Assembly (NCBI GenBank): GCA_009774345.1 | Contig: VSNR01000072.1 | Span: 1 to 20,410 of the forward strand | Length of the DNA: 20,410 bases | Reading direction: 5' to 3' | DNA from: Lachnospiraceae bacterium | Lineage (GTDB): Bacteria; Bacillota; Clostridia; Lachnospirales; Lachnospiraceae | Shown here: positions 1 through 7,198 of the stretch, in pieces | Numbering within the stretch: position 1 is the stretch's first letter | Layout: the number at the start of each line of letters is the position of its first letter | Position numbers and translations under genes: made by a program | Notes under the pieces: generated by a model | Told to the model about the DNA's origin: nothing | Databases searched by the model: none | Seen by the model: the letters and a program-made list of their open reading frames with translations, nothing else

Positions 1-70
1 CCTTTAGCGTGCACGCTTTAGGCTGCTTTAGCAGCACACCGAACCTACCGGCTTTAGCCGGTAGTGGTTC
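1..70. repeat. Cluster of three short hairpins with CTTTA-type loops
   Basis: Three neighbouring palindromes are visible. Bases 6-17 form a perfect 12-bp palindrome (AGCGTGCACGCT). Bases 22-26 pair with 31-35 around TTTA. Bases 45-52 (CTACCGGC) pair with 57-64 around TTTA, and GAAC (41-44) can extend the stem with GTTC (67-70). The last stem overlaps the integrase stop codon. The motif CTTTAG recurs in all three. Hairpins of the GGCTTTAGCC type are common at the ends of IS200/IS605 elements and at the 3' end of TnpB-associated RNAs, but no tnpA or tnpB is present. If the molecule is circular, this is also the leader of repB, so a Rep-binding or autoregulatory role is possible. No T-run follows on either strand, so a simple terminator is unlikely. 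Confidence 0.6.
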
Positions 71-1253
71 AGTTCACTTCTTTGTGGTAAGCTGCGGTGT
101 GCTGGTTGCTGGTATAGTCTGCAACGCTCTGGGTGGCAGGCGTATACTGAAGCACCCCGGTCAGCTTGTTGGCAACTTCAAGATTGGTGTTGGGATACAG
201 ATGACCATAGGTTCCAAGGGTTGTCTGTATTTTTTCATGCCCCAGACGCTCTTTGATCAACAGGGGATTCTCGCCCATGCTGATGAGCAGGGAGGCATGG
301 GAATGTCTCAGGGCATGGATTTTGATGCGGTGTACGCCGGCCAATTCCGCAAGCTTTTCCAATGCCCGTGGAAGGGTATGCTTGCTTGTGGGTATGCCGT
401 TGTAGATTAATACATAGTCGCAGTTTTTCAACACTTTCTTCTGGACTTCCTGCCATGCCTTCAGTTCCCTTATAGTATCAGCGTCAACGTAAATGGTGCG
501 GACGCTCGCCTGCGTTTTCGGTTCCACGGGTTTGAAATCGTCCATTGACTTATAATACATGGTCTTGGTTATGCTCAACAGCCCTGTATCAAGATCAATA
601 TCCGACCACAGCAGCGCCGCAGCCTCACCAATCCGCATCCCGGTCATAAACAGCACCCAGAAGGAGATAAAGAGGTAATGCTCATAATAATCGCCCTTGT
701 AGAGCAGGGAGATTACCTTCTGAAATTCCTCCAGCGTCCAGAAATCCACTTGTGTCTTTTTGGATTTGATGTTCCCGATCATCCTTGACGGATTCTTTTT
801 GGCTATCCCCAGTACAATCGCCCGGTCAAAGGCAAGGGAGAGCAGCCCCTGCACCACATGGATATAGTTTGGGCTGAACTGCTTTGCCAGTTCCAGCTGC
901 CAGCTTTGCACATGGATGGGTTCAATTTCGTCCGTCGCCATTTTATAGAAGTACGCAAAGTGTTTCTGGATGGTGGAATAGCGGTTTAAGTAAGTGCTTT
1001 CCTTTACCTGCGTTTTGTACCACGGAAGATAGGTATCTTCAATGAATGTCTGAAAAGAAACAGTCTTCTTTTTCTCATCCAGCTCTTTGACAGATGACAG
1101 GATCAGCCTGGAATATTCTTCCCTTGCCTCTTTCTTGGTCGCAAAGCCGCTGCGGTATTTCTGGATCTGCTTCCCTGTAATGGGATGGTAGCCTAAATTT
1201 GCCCGGAAGTAGTAGGTTCCGTTGTCTGCTTTCTTAATTGGATCTTTTGCCAT
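69..1253 (-). CDS. int: Tn916-type tyrosine integrase
   Basis: Site-specific tyrosine recombinase of the integrative-element type, 394 residues, which would cut and join attachment sites in the cytoplasm. The N-terminal arm-binding region (about residues 1-55) is followed by a core-binding SAM-like domain (about 65-165) and the catalytic domain (about 170-365). The full catalytic set is visible: R207 (GMRIGE), K246, H313 and R316 (HALRH), H339 (LGHE) and nucleophile Y349 (TYGH). I start it at ATG 1253, because GGAG lies seven bases upstream; an in-frame ATG at 1289 has no such site. The upstream neighbour is a broken DUF3173 gene, the usual partner in this family. The protein looks intact, so integration may still work even if excision is impaired. 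Confidence 0.93.
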   Translation of the reverse strand: MAKDPIKKADNGTYYFRANLGYHPITGKQIQKYRSGFATKKEAREEYSRLILSSVKELDEKKKTVSFQTFIEDTYLPWYKTQVKESTYLNRYSTIQKHFAYFYKMATDEIEPIHVQSWQLELAKQFSPNYIHVVQGLLSLAFDRAIVLGIAKKNPSRMIGNIKSKKTQVDFWTLEEFQKVISLLYKGDYYEHYLFISFWVLFMTGMRIGEAAALLWSDIDLDTGLLSITKTMYYKSMDDFKPVEPKTQASVRTIYVDADTIRELKAWQEVQKKVLKNCDYVLIYNGIPTSKHTLPRALEKLAELAGVHRIKIHALRHSHASLLISMGENPLLIKERLGHEKIQTTLGTYGHLYPNTNLEVANKLTGVLQYTPATQSVADYTSNQHTAAYHKEVN

Positions 1254-1289
1254 GATTTCACTCCTCACATAGATGTGCAAGAAGTACAA

Positions 1290-1484
1290 TCAATTCTGCT
1301 TGTCGGGAATCGTAATTCCCAGTAGTTCTTCCACAGCTTCCTTGGGAACTCTGTCCAGTTTCCGTGACTGGTACTATGTATGTCCCCTCGATACCATAAG
1401 CTTTTTCGTTTCCCTTATGATGTCCGCTGCAAAAGACGGTCCATATCCCAGCGTTATTAAATCGCCCTTCGTTACTGTAACCAT
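1290..1484 (-). pseudogene. DUF3173 excisionase-like gene broken by an in-frame amber codon
   Basis: Reading from ATG 1484, the frame encodes MVTVTKGDLITLGYGPSFAA and continues to a conserved tail (RVPKEAVEELLG), ending at TGA 1290-1292. This is the DUF3173 pattern: a short DNA-binding protein found next to Tn916-type integrases and thought to act as an excisionase or directionality factor. Codon 37 (1376-1374) is TAG, where a Tyr codon (TAC/TAT) would fit the family, splitting the 64-codon gene. The ribosome site AAAGGAGG before ATG 1484 is intact. The break may be recent, since the rest of the frame is clean. It could also be a sequencing error or a suppressed amber codon; the sequence cannot tell these apart. 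Confidence 0.75.
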
Positions 1485-1497
1485 ACGCCTCCTTTCC

Positions 1498-1539
1498 TAG
1501 CCAGGATATGAGAAAACACAATATCTGGCTATAAGTATA
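1498..1539 (-). promoter_or_regulatory. Promoter and inverted repeat before the DUF3173-int operon
   Basis: On the minus strand an extended -10 (TG-T-TATACT, box at 1534-1539) points toward the DUF3173 gene. Just downstream is an inverted repeat, TAGCCAGGATAT (1498-1509) against ATATCTGGCTA (1521-1531), with one bulged base. Its position in the leader suggests an operator or RNA hairpin controlling int expression. No convincing -35 box is seen. Confidence 0.4.
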
Positions 1540-2230
1540 ACATATCTGAAAATATTGGTGATCAGCTTCTTGCAAAAAATATAGTAAATTTTTGATTGTT
1601 ACACATACCTTCCCCCACCGTTTCCTGCGCCCTTCCCGGCCGCGTTGACTGGCTGCACTGTGTGCAATTATATCCGGACGGATGGCGGACTTATAGCAAT
1701 GAGCCATTCACCGGAACTCATATACATGAGGGTGTATGTTCTTCAGTTGTCAAAGAACGGATGCCTGATACAAATAAACTGCTGTAAAAGGACAATCTAA
1801 AAAAGAAGTACCAGACAGGGGAGCGGATACTTGAAAAAATTTGAAAAAAAGTAAAATAAATTTTGCAGATTGATTTTTCCGCACAAAAACGGAAAGACTG
1901 AAAATGGAAGATATAGTATTATTGAGCTGGCAGAATACAAGATGTTGTGCTAAGATGATTCCGTAATTGATTTTTATGCGATGCCTGTCAGTAAAGGGCG
2001 GGAAAGATATGGTGTATCCGGTATGAAAGTATTCGGATCATCCACACTTTCCGCAAGCTGCAGGTTCCGGTGCAGCCTGTATGGAGGAAAGCCGGAGCAT
2101 ACGCTGTTTAGGATTGTAAGTAGTGTCAGAGGATACCATGTATAAGCATGGCAGTCTTTTGGCACTTTTTTTGTTTCTGCGGTATGTGCATAACAGCCGG
2201 GAACAGATTTGTGGAGCACCACACGCAGTA
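1540..2230. other. About 700 bp without a recognisable gene; decayed element DNA
   Basis: No convincing gene is seen on either strand. Plus-strand readings show short protein-like stretches, for example one ending at 1787 (containing VQLYPDGWRTYSNEPFTGTH) and one from 1981 to 2142, but they lack ribosome sites and I recognise no family. The stretch lies between int/DUF3173 and the first chimeric gene, so it probably holds gene fragments left by deletions. The last part is the leader of the gene at 2391. Confidence 0.4.
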
Positions 2231-2266
2231 AGGAATGGAAACCCTCAGAGAACCATTCCTTTTTTT
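2231..2266 (+). terminator. Intrinsic terminator or attenuator
   Basis: A perfect 8-bp stem (AGGAATGG 2231-2238, CCATTCCT 2253-2260) around a 14-base loop is followed directly by a run of T. It lies about 125 bp before the gene at 2391 on the same strand, so it may act as an attenuator rather than ending an upstream gene, since none is visible upstream. Confidence 0.7.
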
Positions 2267-2390
2267 GTGCGCAGCAACAAACAACTTTGCTGTGAGTGTG
2301 CCAGAAATGCCCGTGAGGGCTTGACCGCATAAGCGGCTGGATAAAAAATGCCTCCGAAAACGGAGATATAAAAGAAAGGTGGAAAAAAGA

Positions 2391-2834
2391 ATGAGTGAAA
2401 CAAGAGTATTTGCTGACGGATACCGCGGCGTATTCCAAAATCAGGAGGACTTCCTTAAATGCCTGAACAGCATCGGGAGAAATTCCTTCTGGGAGAGAAA
2501 GATTTCCAAGAACCTGCGCCTTGTGGCAATCACCAGCGGGAGTAAGGTGGAGGAAGAACTGAGGCAGATGTCTGCGGATGCGGGACTGGATGAGGATATC
2601 ATCGCGGATACCATCATCAATACGGGGCTTATTCTGAAGATCAGGAACCAGTATTACCCTGTCAGGAACTGTGCGATTAAGAGCATCCTCGACCGTGCGG
2701 AGATCGTGCGGGAGATGGGACTGTCCGTGAAAACACTCACATGGGATATGGATAATGATGGTGACTGGGCGAAGCATGTAAAGGGCGTGGATGATTACCT
2801 GTATGATCTGGAGCAGAAAAAAAGCAATAGTTAA
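2391..2834 (+). CDS. Chimeric element protein: DUF932-like N-terminus joined to a DUF3854/Toprim-like C-terminus
   Basis: A 147-residue reading frame starting at ATG 2391, with AGGTGG seven to eight bases upstream. An in-frame GTG at 2379 is less likely. Residues 1 to about 103 resemble the start of a large integrative-element protein that I associate from memory with DUF932-like families (motif SFWERKISKNLRLVAITSGS). Residues from about 105 on (KTLTWDMDNDGDW, then KGVDDYL at 131-137) look instead like the end of a DUF3854/Toprim-like primase-associated protein, whose hallmark is a KGIDDYL ending. The simplest reading is a deletion that joined two genes in frame near base 2700. Both parent domains would be incomplete, so activity is doubtful. 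The family assignments are from memory and moderate in certainty; the reading frame itself is clear. Confidence 0.55.
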   Translation: MSETRVFADGYRGVFQNQEDFLKCLNSIGRNSFWERKISKNLRLVAITSGSKVEEELRQMSADAGLDEDIIADTIINTGLILKIRNQYYPVRNCAIKSILDRAEIVREMGLSVKTLTWDMDNDGDWAKHVKGVDDYLYDLEQKKSNS

Positions 2835-2847
2835 TTTGTGCAGAGGA

Positions 2848-2856
2848 TGGTATAAT
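2848..2856 (+). promoter_or_regulatory. Extended -10 promoter for the antitoxin-toxin pair
   Basis: TGGTATAAT (TG-N-TATAAT) lies about 50 bp before the antitoxin start. There is no good -35 box, as is usual for extended -10 promoters. It would drive the antitoxin and PIN genes as a unit that antitoxin could repress. Confidence 0.55.
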
Positions 2857-2907
2857 ATATAAAAAGCATTAGATAGCCTTATGGGTCATGGAAAGGAGAA
2901 TAATGGT

Positions 2908-3144
2908 ATGTCAACATTGGAGAAAACGATAAATCTGTTGAACGCCCTGCCGGAAAACCAGATAGAAACGATATATAGCTTTGTGCAGTTCCTCAGCTCA
3001 CAGCAGACGAAAGAAATGCCGGGAGGTGAAAAATCTCTGGATGACATTTTAGAGAATATTGTAGGCGTGATACCGGATACGGGGAAAACACTGGAGGAAT
3101 ACAGGGAGGAAAGGATGAGGGAACGGTATGAAGCTGTTAATTGA
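2908..3144 (+). CDS. Antitoxin of a PIN-domain toxin-antitoxin pair (DUF2281/VapB-like)
   Basis: A 78-residue acidic protein starting at ATG 2908 behind AAAGGAG. An in-frame ATG at 2881 lacks a ribosome site. The N-terminal half (TLEKTINLLNALPENQIETI, then YSFVQFL) matches the helical start common in small antitoxins of clostridial PIN toxins. The C-terminal half (TLEEYREERMRERYE) is a charged tail of the kind that wraps around the toxin. It overlaps the toxin start by 17 bp, the usual coupled arrangement. Antitoxins of this type bind and block the toxin RNase and repress their own promoter. With the toxin damaged, the pair may no longer stabilise the element, but the antitoxin itself looks complete. 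Confidence 0.7.
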   Translation: MSTLEKTINLLNALPENQIETIYSFVQFLSSQQTKEMPGGEKSLDDILENIVGVIPDTGKTLEEYREERMRERYEAVN

Positions 3145-3403
3145 TACCAATGTGCTTCTGGATATGGTTCTTAAAAGAAATGGGTATGACATTTCTGTAA
3201 AACTGTTCAGGAAGATCAGGGAGCAGGGAATCCTTGCATGTATAACGGCATCTTCTGTAACGGATCTGTTTTATATCATCCGCAAAGAAACACATGATAC
3301 AGAACGGACATATGTTATCATGGAAAACCGGAAAGATTACAAGGATGTTTCCCTGTCTGTACTGACTCCGGCTGAATGGTTGGGGCTGGATGGACAGTAT
3401 TAA
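3128..3403 (+). pseudogene. PIN-domain (VapC-like) toxin with an internal in-frame deletion
   Basis: The frame encodes 91 residues where PIN toxins usually have about 130-140. The N-terminus is typical (MKLLIDTNVLLDMVLKRNGY) and carries the first catalytic Asp (D6). It proceeds normally to YVIMEN (about residue 68), then jumps to RKDYKDVSLSVLTPAEWLG, which is the normal end of the fold. The missing central stretch would hold the conserved acidic metal ligands and the segment before the usual xTRNxKDF strand. The protein is probably inactive as an RNase. The deletion kept the frame. It overlaps the antitoxin by 17 bp and is followed by a terminator at 3437. Translation of a short remnant may still occur. 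Confidence 0.75.
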
Positions 3404-3436
3404 GTGTAATCTATCGTAAGAGCATATTTTATTTCA

Positions 3437-3469
3437 GGACGGACTTCCATACGGGGTTCGTCCTTTTTT
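3437..3469 (+). terminator. Intrinsic terminator after the toxin-antitoxin pair
   Basis: GGACGGAC (3437-3444) pairs with GTTCGTCC (3456-3463) with one G-U pair, followed by six T. It lies 34 bp after the toxin stop codon. Confidence 0.8.
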
Positions 3470-3617
3470 GCGTAAAGCGTAAGTAAAAAACAATATTTTT
3501 GTAAAGTGCTGTTGGCTTTTACTTAAACCGTGCGTATAAAACAGCAAATAGGGAACTGACGGAGAGGCTCTTGTAAAGTGAGCTTTTTGACAATTCCTAC
3601 ATAAAGGAGCTGAGACT

Positions 3618-4238
3618 ATGACGTATCAAAAAATTATTGTACCTATTGACCACGGGAACAGGAACATGAAGACGGAGCATAAGATATTTACCTCCGGTTT
3701 TGTGGAGGGGGACTGCAGGCCCGCACTGGGGGAGTACCTTCAGTATGATGGGCGTTATTATGCCCTGACGGAGCAGCGGATACCTTACATGAGAGATAAG
3801 ACACTGGATGACCGTTTCTTTATCCTGACGCTGTTTGCGGTGGCGATGGAGGCGGAAAAGCAGATGTTGAACGCAAAAGACACGCTCCTGCAGGCGGTGC
3901 TGCCTGCCGTTTTGCTTCAGACAGCGATTCTGTCACTGATGATGGCCCTGGTGGGACTATTCTGCGCGCTGCTGCTAAAGGACTTCCGGCAATTCACACT
4001 GGCTTATCTGGTCATTGCCATTTTTGCCGCAACACCTGTATTTTTGTCCGCCAATACATCGATCAAGTTTGACTGGATCCATTATCATCCGTTCTATCAT
4101 GTCTACATGGGGCTGAAAAACGCCTATTTTGGAACGGTTGTTTCGCCGTTCTATTATGTCAGTGCTGTCGGTACAATCGTGCTGTTGTTCCTGGCGGTGC
4201 GGCTTGCGTTTCATCGGGAAATCGGAAAGGAGGGGTAA
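3618..4238 (+). pseudogene. Fusion of a ParM/StbA-like N-terminus with an ABC-2 permease C-terminus
   Basis: The 206-residue frame starts at ATG 3618 with AAAGGAG eight bases upstream. Residues 1 to about 86 (IIVPIDHGNRNMKT, ending DKTLDDRFFILTLFAVAMEA) match the start of the actin-like ParM/StbA segregation ATPase carried by many integrative elements. From about residue 88 the sequence becomes hydrophobic, with four or so membrane segments, and ends WIHYHPFYHVYMGLKNAYFG ... FHREIGKEG, the C-terminus of an ABC-2 type export permease. No single known protein has this order, so a deletion near base 3880 probably joined two genes. The ParM part lacks most of the nucleotide-binding fold. The permease part has lost its first half and its ATPase gene is absent. 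Function is unlikely, though the frame is open and well initiated. Confidence 0.75.
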
Positions 4239-4241
4239 GGC

Positions 4242-5125
4242 ATGAAAGGATTAAAATATCAAATGAAAAGCGTTCTGCGGGATAAATTCTGCCTGATGAC
4301 CTTCCTGCTCCCTATTCTGGTGGCTGTGGCTTTGCATTTCATGGGTTCCATTGATATGTCCAGCCTGGGGGGACTGCCGCCATCAACGAGCCGTCCACCA
4401 ATGTGATCGGTGTTTGGGCAGACGGTGACAGCCTCAAAACAGCGATCAGCGGGGACGAGCTGGATATTTTCCGGCAGGCGGCGGCGACGCTGCCCACCCT
4501 CTATGAACGGCGGACAGCAGCGGAACAGGTAGAAATCCAGACACTGGAGCGCCCGGACATCATGGAAAGTCTGCAAGGCATCTTTATCCCTGCTGTGCTG
4601 ATCGTCGCTATGTTTATGGGCTGTACGTTCAATGCCATGAACATCATTTCAGAAAAAGAAGATGGTGTGGCCTTTGTCAATGAAATCCTGCCGCAGACGT
4701 CTGGTCAGTACATTTTGCAGAAGGTGGTGGTGGGGTTCCTCTTTGGCAGTCTGTCCTCCGTCGTGACCGCGTGTATCTGCTTCCGATTGTCCTTACAGAA
4801 TTTTGGAATTATGCTGGCATTGATCGTGCTGTCATCCTTTGTGGCAGCGTTGATTGGCCTGTTTATCGGAAAGTTTTCCGAAGGGCTGATGATTGGCGTG
4901 GTCTATATCAAGATTGTCATGCTGCTGTTCCTGGCCGTACCTATTGTATGTGCCCTGATCGGGGTAAGCGGGCTGCTGGCAGTCATCTGCAATATCGTTC
5001 CATCCCAGCCGGCCTTTGAAGGCATCATGGCCCTGTCCAACGGAAATATGGGGACAGCGATGAAAGATACCGGTATTCTTGCGATTCACTGTATCGCTTG
5101 GTTTGCGCTGTATGTTTTGCTCTAA
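4242..5125 (+). pseudogene. ABC-2 type permease, frameshifted and cut at its end
   Basis: ATG 4242 lies three bases after the previous stop codon, behind AAAGGAGGGG, so the two permeases were once translated together. The first 44 or so codons (MKGLKYQMKSVLRDKFCLMT, then FLLPILVAVALHFMGSIDMS) are a permease N-terminus, but the frame stops at 4404-4406. The rest continues in another frame from about 4376 (AAINEPSTNVIGVWADGDS) to TAA 5123-5125, with about six membrane segments. The switch is near a run of six G (4367-4372) and the linker seems short, so either an indel in the G run or a small out-of-frame deletion is the cause. The C-terminus ends at ALYVLL, exactly where the opposite-strand kinase gene ends, suggesting that insertion of that module trimmed it. 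Confidence 0.75.
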
Positions 5126-6474
5126 ATTTTTATAATAACCTGTGCGCCCTTTGTCATATCAGAATTTTTTAATATGAGTTGTCCATTATGCTGCTTGATA
5201 ATGCTGCTTGTAATATATAGTCCCATACCAAAGTGCATCGTGGAGGTTCGGCTTTTATTCCCCATAAAGAATTGATCCTGTGCGTGATGTAAGGCTTCCG
5301 GCGTAAAGCCGCTTCCCTCGTCTGTGATAGAAATTTGCAAAAATTGGTCTGTTTTTTGCGCCGCTACATAAACTGCCCCCTTAGATGAAGAATAATCTAC
5401 CGCATTTCCTATCACATTCATAATTGCCCGTTCCAGTAGTAATTTATCCGCTTTGAAAGTTCCCAAATCCGCTCCTGTTTCCATATGCAGACAGATTTCT
5501 TTTGTAAGGCATAATGAATTTGCCTGTGCTTCAATCTGTTCCATATAATCAGCAATGTCAATTTCTTCCAGATGAAGTTGATACCCGGCTGCTGTCCGGG
5601 ATATATCGATCAGCGTCCTGATATAAACGCCCATTTGCCCGGAACTTTCCGTAATATACCCCGCATATAACCGCTGTTCGTCGTCAAGCTCTGTCTCATT
5701 TATCAAATCAATATTTCCCTGAATGACAGTTAAAGGCGTTTTCAAATCGTGGGCAAGTGCCGCTATCTGTTCCCTTTGTAACTGCTCTGCGCGCCATTGT
5801 TTCTCTAAAGAGGATTTCAAGTTGTTTTTCATATCAGAGAAAGAATGTAACACCTCTTCAAACTCTTTGATTTTTGAGTGTCCCACCTCAAAATCAAGAT
5901 TTTGTTCTGCCACTTTTTCTGTTGCTTCAAAAAGTGGGAAGAGCTGCGTCCGCATATATTTTGCAAACTGCGCTGTTAGTATTACGCAGACCGCAATACA
6001 GTTTATCCCCATGAGGATAGATAGCAGAATTTCCGGTGAGGGAAAATGATGATAGAACCATTCATTTATAAACTGTGAACCAATGTAATATTGAAGCACC
6101 ACATATTCATCTTCACGGGTAACAAACAGATACTGCTTATGGATGTTTTTGTTTGTCTTTCCAGATAAGGCATACTCCATTGCCCTGTCTAAATCGCTGC
6201 CTTCTAAAGACGTTTCCCTCATTTGATAATTCTTATCCAATATTAGATACTTGCACCCTATAGGAAGCTGTACATCTGTTAAATCCGGCGTTGCGGCGAT
6301 AATAGGAGCAAGATTTTTTACGCTGCGTTCTGAAGAATCCGCATAAGTGATAAAGCCCGTACTGGTTCCGACAAGTATAAGGCTGAATGGAACAGCTGCC
6401 GAACCCATCAGCCCAATCAGCAGCATCCATAAAAATCTCCAGAAAGACGCTTTCAGTGACGTTGTTTTTTTCAT
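5122..6474 (-). CDS. Sensor histidine kinase of a lantibiotic-immunity module (LanK type)
   Basis: Membrane histidine kinase of 450 residues that would sense a cationic antimicrobial peptide and phosphorylate the adjacent regulator. Membrane segments lie at about 12-36 and 148-170, with an outside domain of about 110 residues between. A HAMP-like linker (about 172-225) leads to the H-box (LAHDLKTPLT, phospho-acceptor H242). The ATPase domain shows the N-box (IMNVIGNAVD, N357), G1 (DEGSGF, 385-390) and G2 (GMGLYI, 416-421). ATG 6474 overlaps the regulator's TGA as ATGA, so I prefer it; ATG 6480 is possible. It is last in the FEG-RK operon. The stop codon overlaps that of the opposite-strand permease remnant. 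Closest known analogues by type are SpaK/NisK and clostridial CprK. Confidence 0.9.
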   Translation of the reverse strand: MKKTTSLKASFWRFLWMLLIGLMGSAAVPFSLILVGTSTGFITYADSSERSVKNLAPIIAATPDLTDVQLPIGCKYLILDKNYQMRETSLEGSDLDRAMEYALSGKTNKNIHKQYLFVTREDEYVVLQYYIGSQFINEWFYHHFPSPEILLSILMGINCIAVCVILTAQFAKYMRTQLFPLFEATEKVAEQNLDFEVGHSKIKEFEEVLHSFSDMKNNLKSSLEKQWRAEQLQREQIAALAHDLKTPLTVIQGNIDLINETELDDEQRLYAGYITESSGQMGVYIRTLIDISRTAAGYQLHLEEIDIADYMEQIEAQANSLCLTKEICLHMETGADLGTFKADKLLLERAIMNVIGNAVDYSSSKGAVYVAAQKTDQFLQISITDEGSGFTPEALHHAQDQFFMGNKSRTSTMHFGMGLYITSSIIKQHNGQLILKNSDMTKGAQVIIKI

Positions 6475-7130
6475 TCCCATTTGTACCCTATCCCCCAAAC
6501 TGTCGCTATCGGCTGAATATCCAATTTGCTTAATTTCGCCCGTATATTTTTGATATGCGTGGAAATCGTAGCATTATCACTGTCGCCCTCCAAGCCAAAA
6601 ACAGCTTCATAAATCTGTTCTTTTGAAAATACCTGTCCTTTATTTCTAGCAAGGTATTCACAAATCAGATATTCACTTTTGGTCAGGGGAATCAGTGCAT
6701 CCTCTATCCGCAGCTCCTTTGCGGACAAATCAATTTTTATCCGATCAAAGGTAAGGGCGTTATGCCGTTCCCTGTGTTCCCGGCGTAAGTGGGCATTTAC
6801 CCTTGCCCGCAGCTCCGCAATGCGAAACGGTTTTGTCAGATAGTCGTCCGCGCCCAAGCCAAGTCCAAATGTAATATCATTTTCCATGGTCTTAGCTGTC
6901 AAAAAGAGAATAGGACAGTCCACCAATGAACGGATTTTATTGCAATAAGAAAATCCGTCCATATCCGGCATCATAATATCCAGTATAATCAAATCGTATC
7001 TGTTTAGATGATCCAGCGGAATCTGTGCGGCAGACGTATAGACCGTAACGAAATGTCCGTCTTTTTGCAGCCCATTTTTTACAAGCTCTAATATAGACCG
7101 CTCATCATCAACCATAAGAATTGCCGCCAT
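6471..7130 (-). CDS. OmpR/PhoB-type response regulator (LanR type)
   Basis: A 219-residue DNA-binding regulator. The receiver domain (1 to about 120) has the acidic pocket D8-D9, phospho-acceptor D51 (LIILDIMMPD), T78 and K100 (LTKPF). The winged-helix effector (about 125-219) ends in the typical ATVWGIGYKWE. It starts at ATG 7130 behind AAAGGAGG. It overlaps the kinase by the ATGA junction, so the two are translationally coupled. It probably activates the transporter promoter at 9394, where two AAGATT repeats 11 bp apart are seen. It has its own extended -10 promoter at 7161-7169. Confidence 0.92.
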   Translation of the reverse strand: MAAILMVDDERSILELVKNGLQKDGHFVTVYTSAAQIPLDHLNRYDLIILDIMMPDMDGFSYCNKIRSLVDCPILFLTAKTMENDITFGLGLGADDYLTKPFRIAELRARVNAHLRREHRERHNALTFDRIKIDLSAKELRIEDALIPLTKSEYLICEYLARNKGQVFSKEQIYEAVFGLEGDSDNATISTHIKNIRAKLSKLDIQPIATVWGIGYKWE

Positions 7131-7160
7131 AGTACCGCCTCCTTTCGTTGCTCTCTTCGC

Positions 7161-7169
7161 ATTATAGCA
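7161..7169 (-). promoter_or_regulatory. Internal promoter for the regulator-kinase pair
   Basis: On the minus strand TGCTATAAT (extended -10) lies in the 68-bp gap between the LanG-like gene and the regulator. It would give a basal supply of the sensor pair independent of the inducible transporter promoter. Confidence 0.55.
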
Positions 7170-7198
7170 TAGTCCGCAAGGGCAGAAAAGCGGTTTCG

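Noticed and set aside
1596..1787. Plus-strand frame containing VQLYPDGWRTYSNEPF
   Set aside because: It looks protein-like but has no ribosome site and no family I recognise; it may be a gene fragment.
1981..2142. 53-codon plus-strand frame before the first terminator
   Set aside because: No ribosome site and no recognisable domain.
2123..2332. 69-codon plus-strand frame over the terminator
   Set aside because: It reads through the hairpin at 2231-2266 and has no ribosome site, so it is probably non-coding leader.
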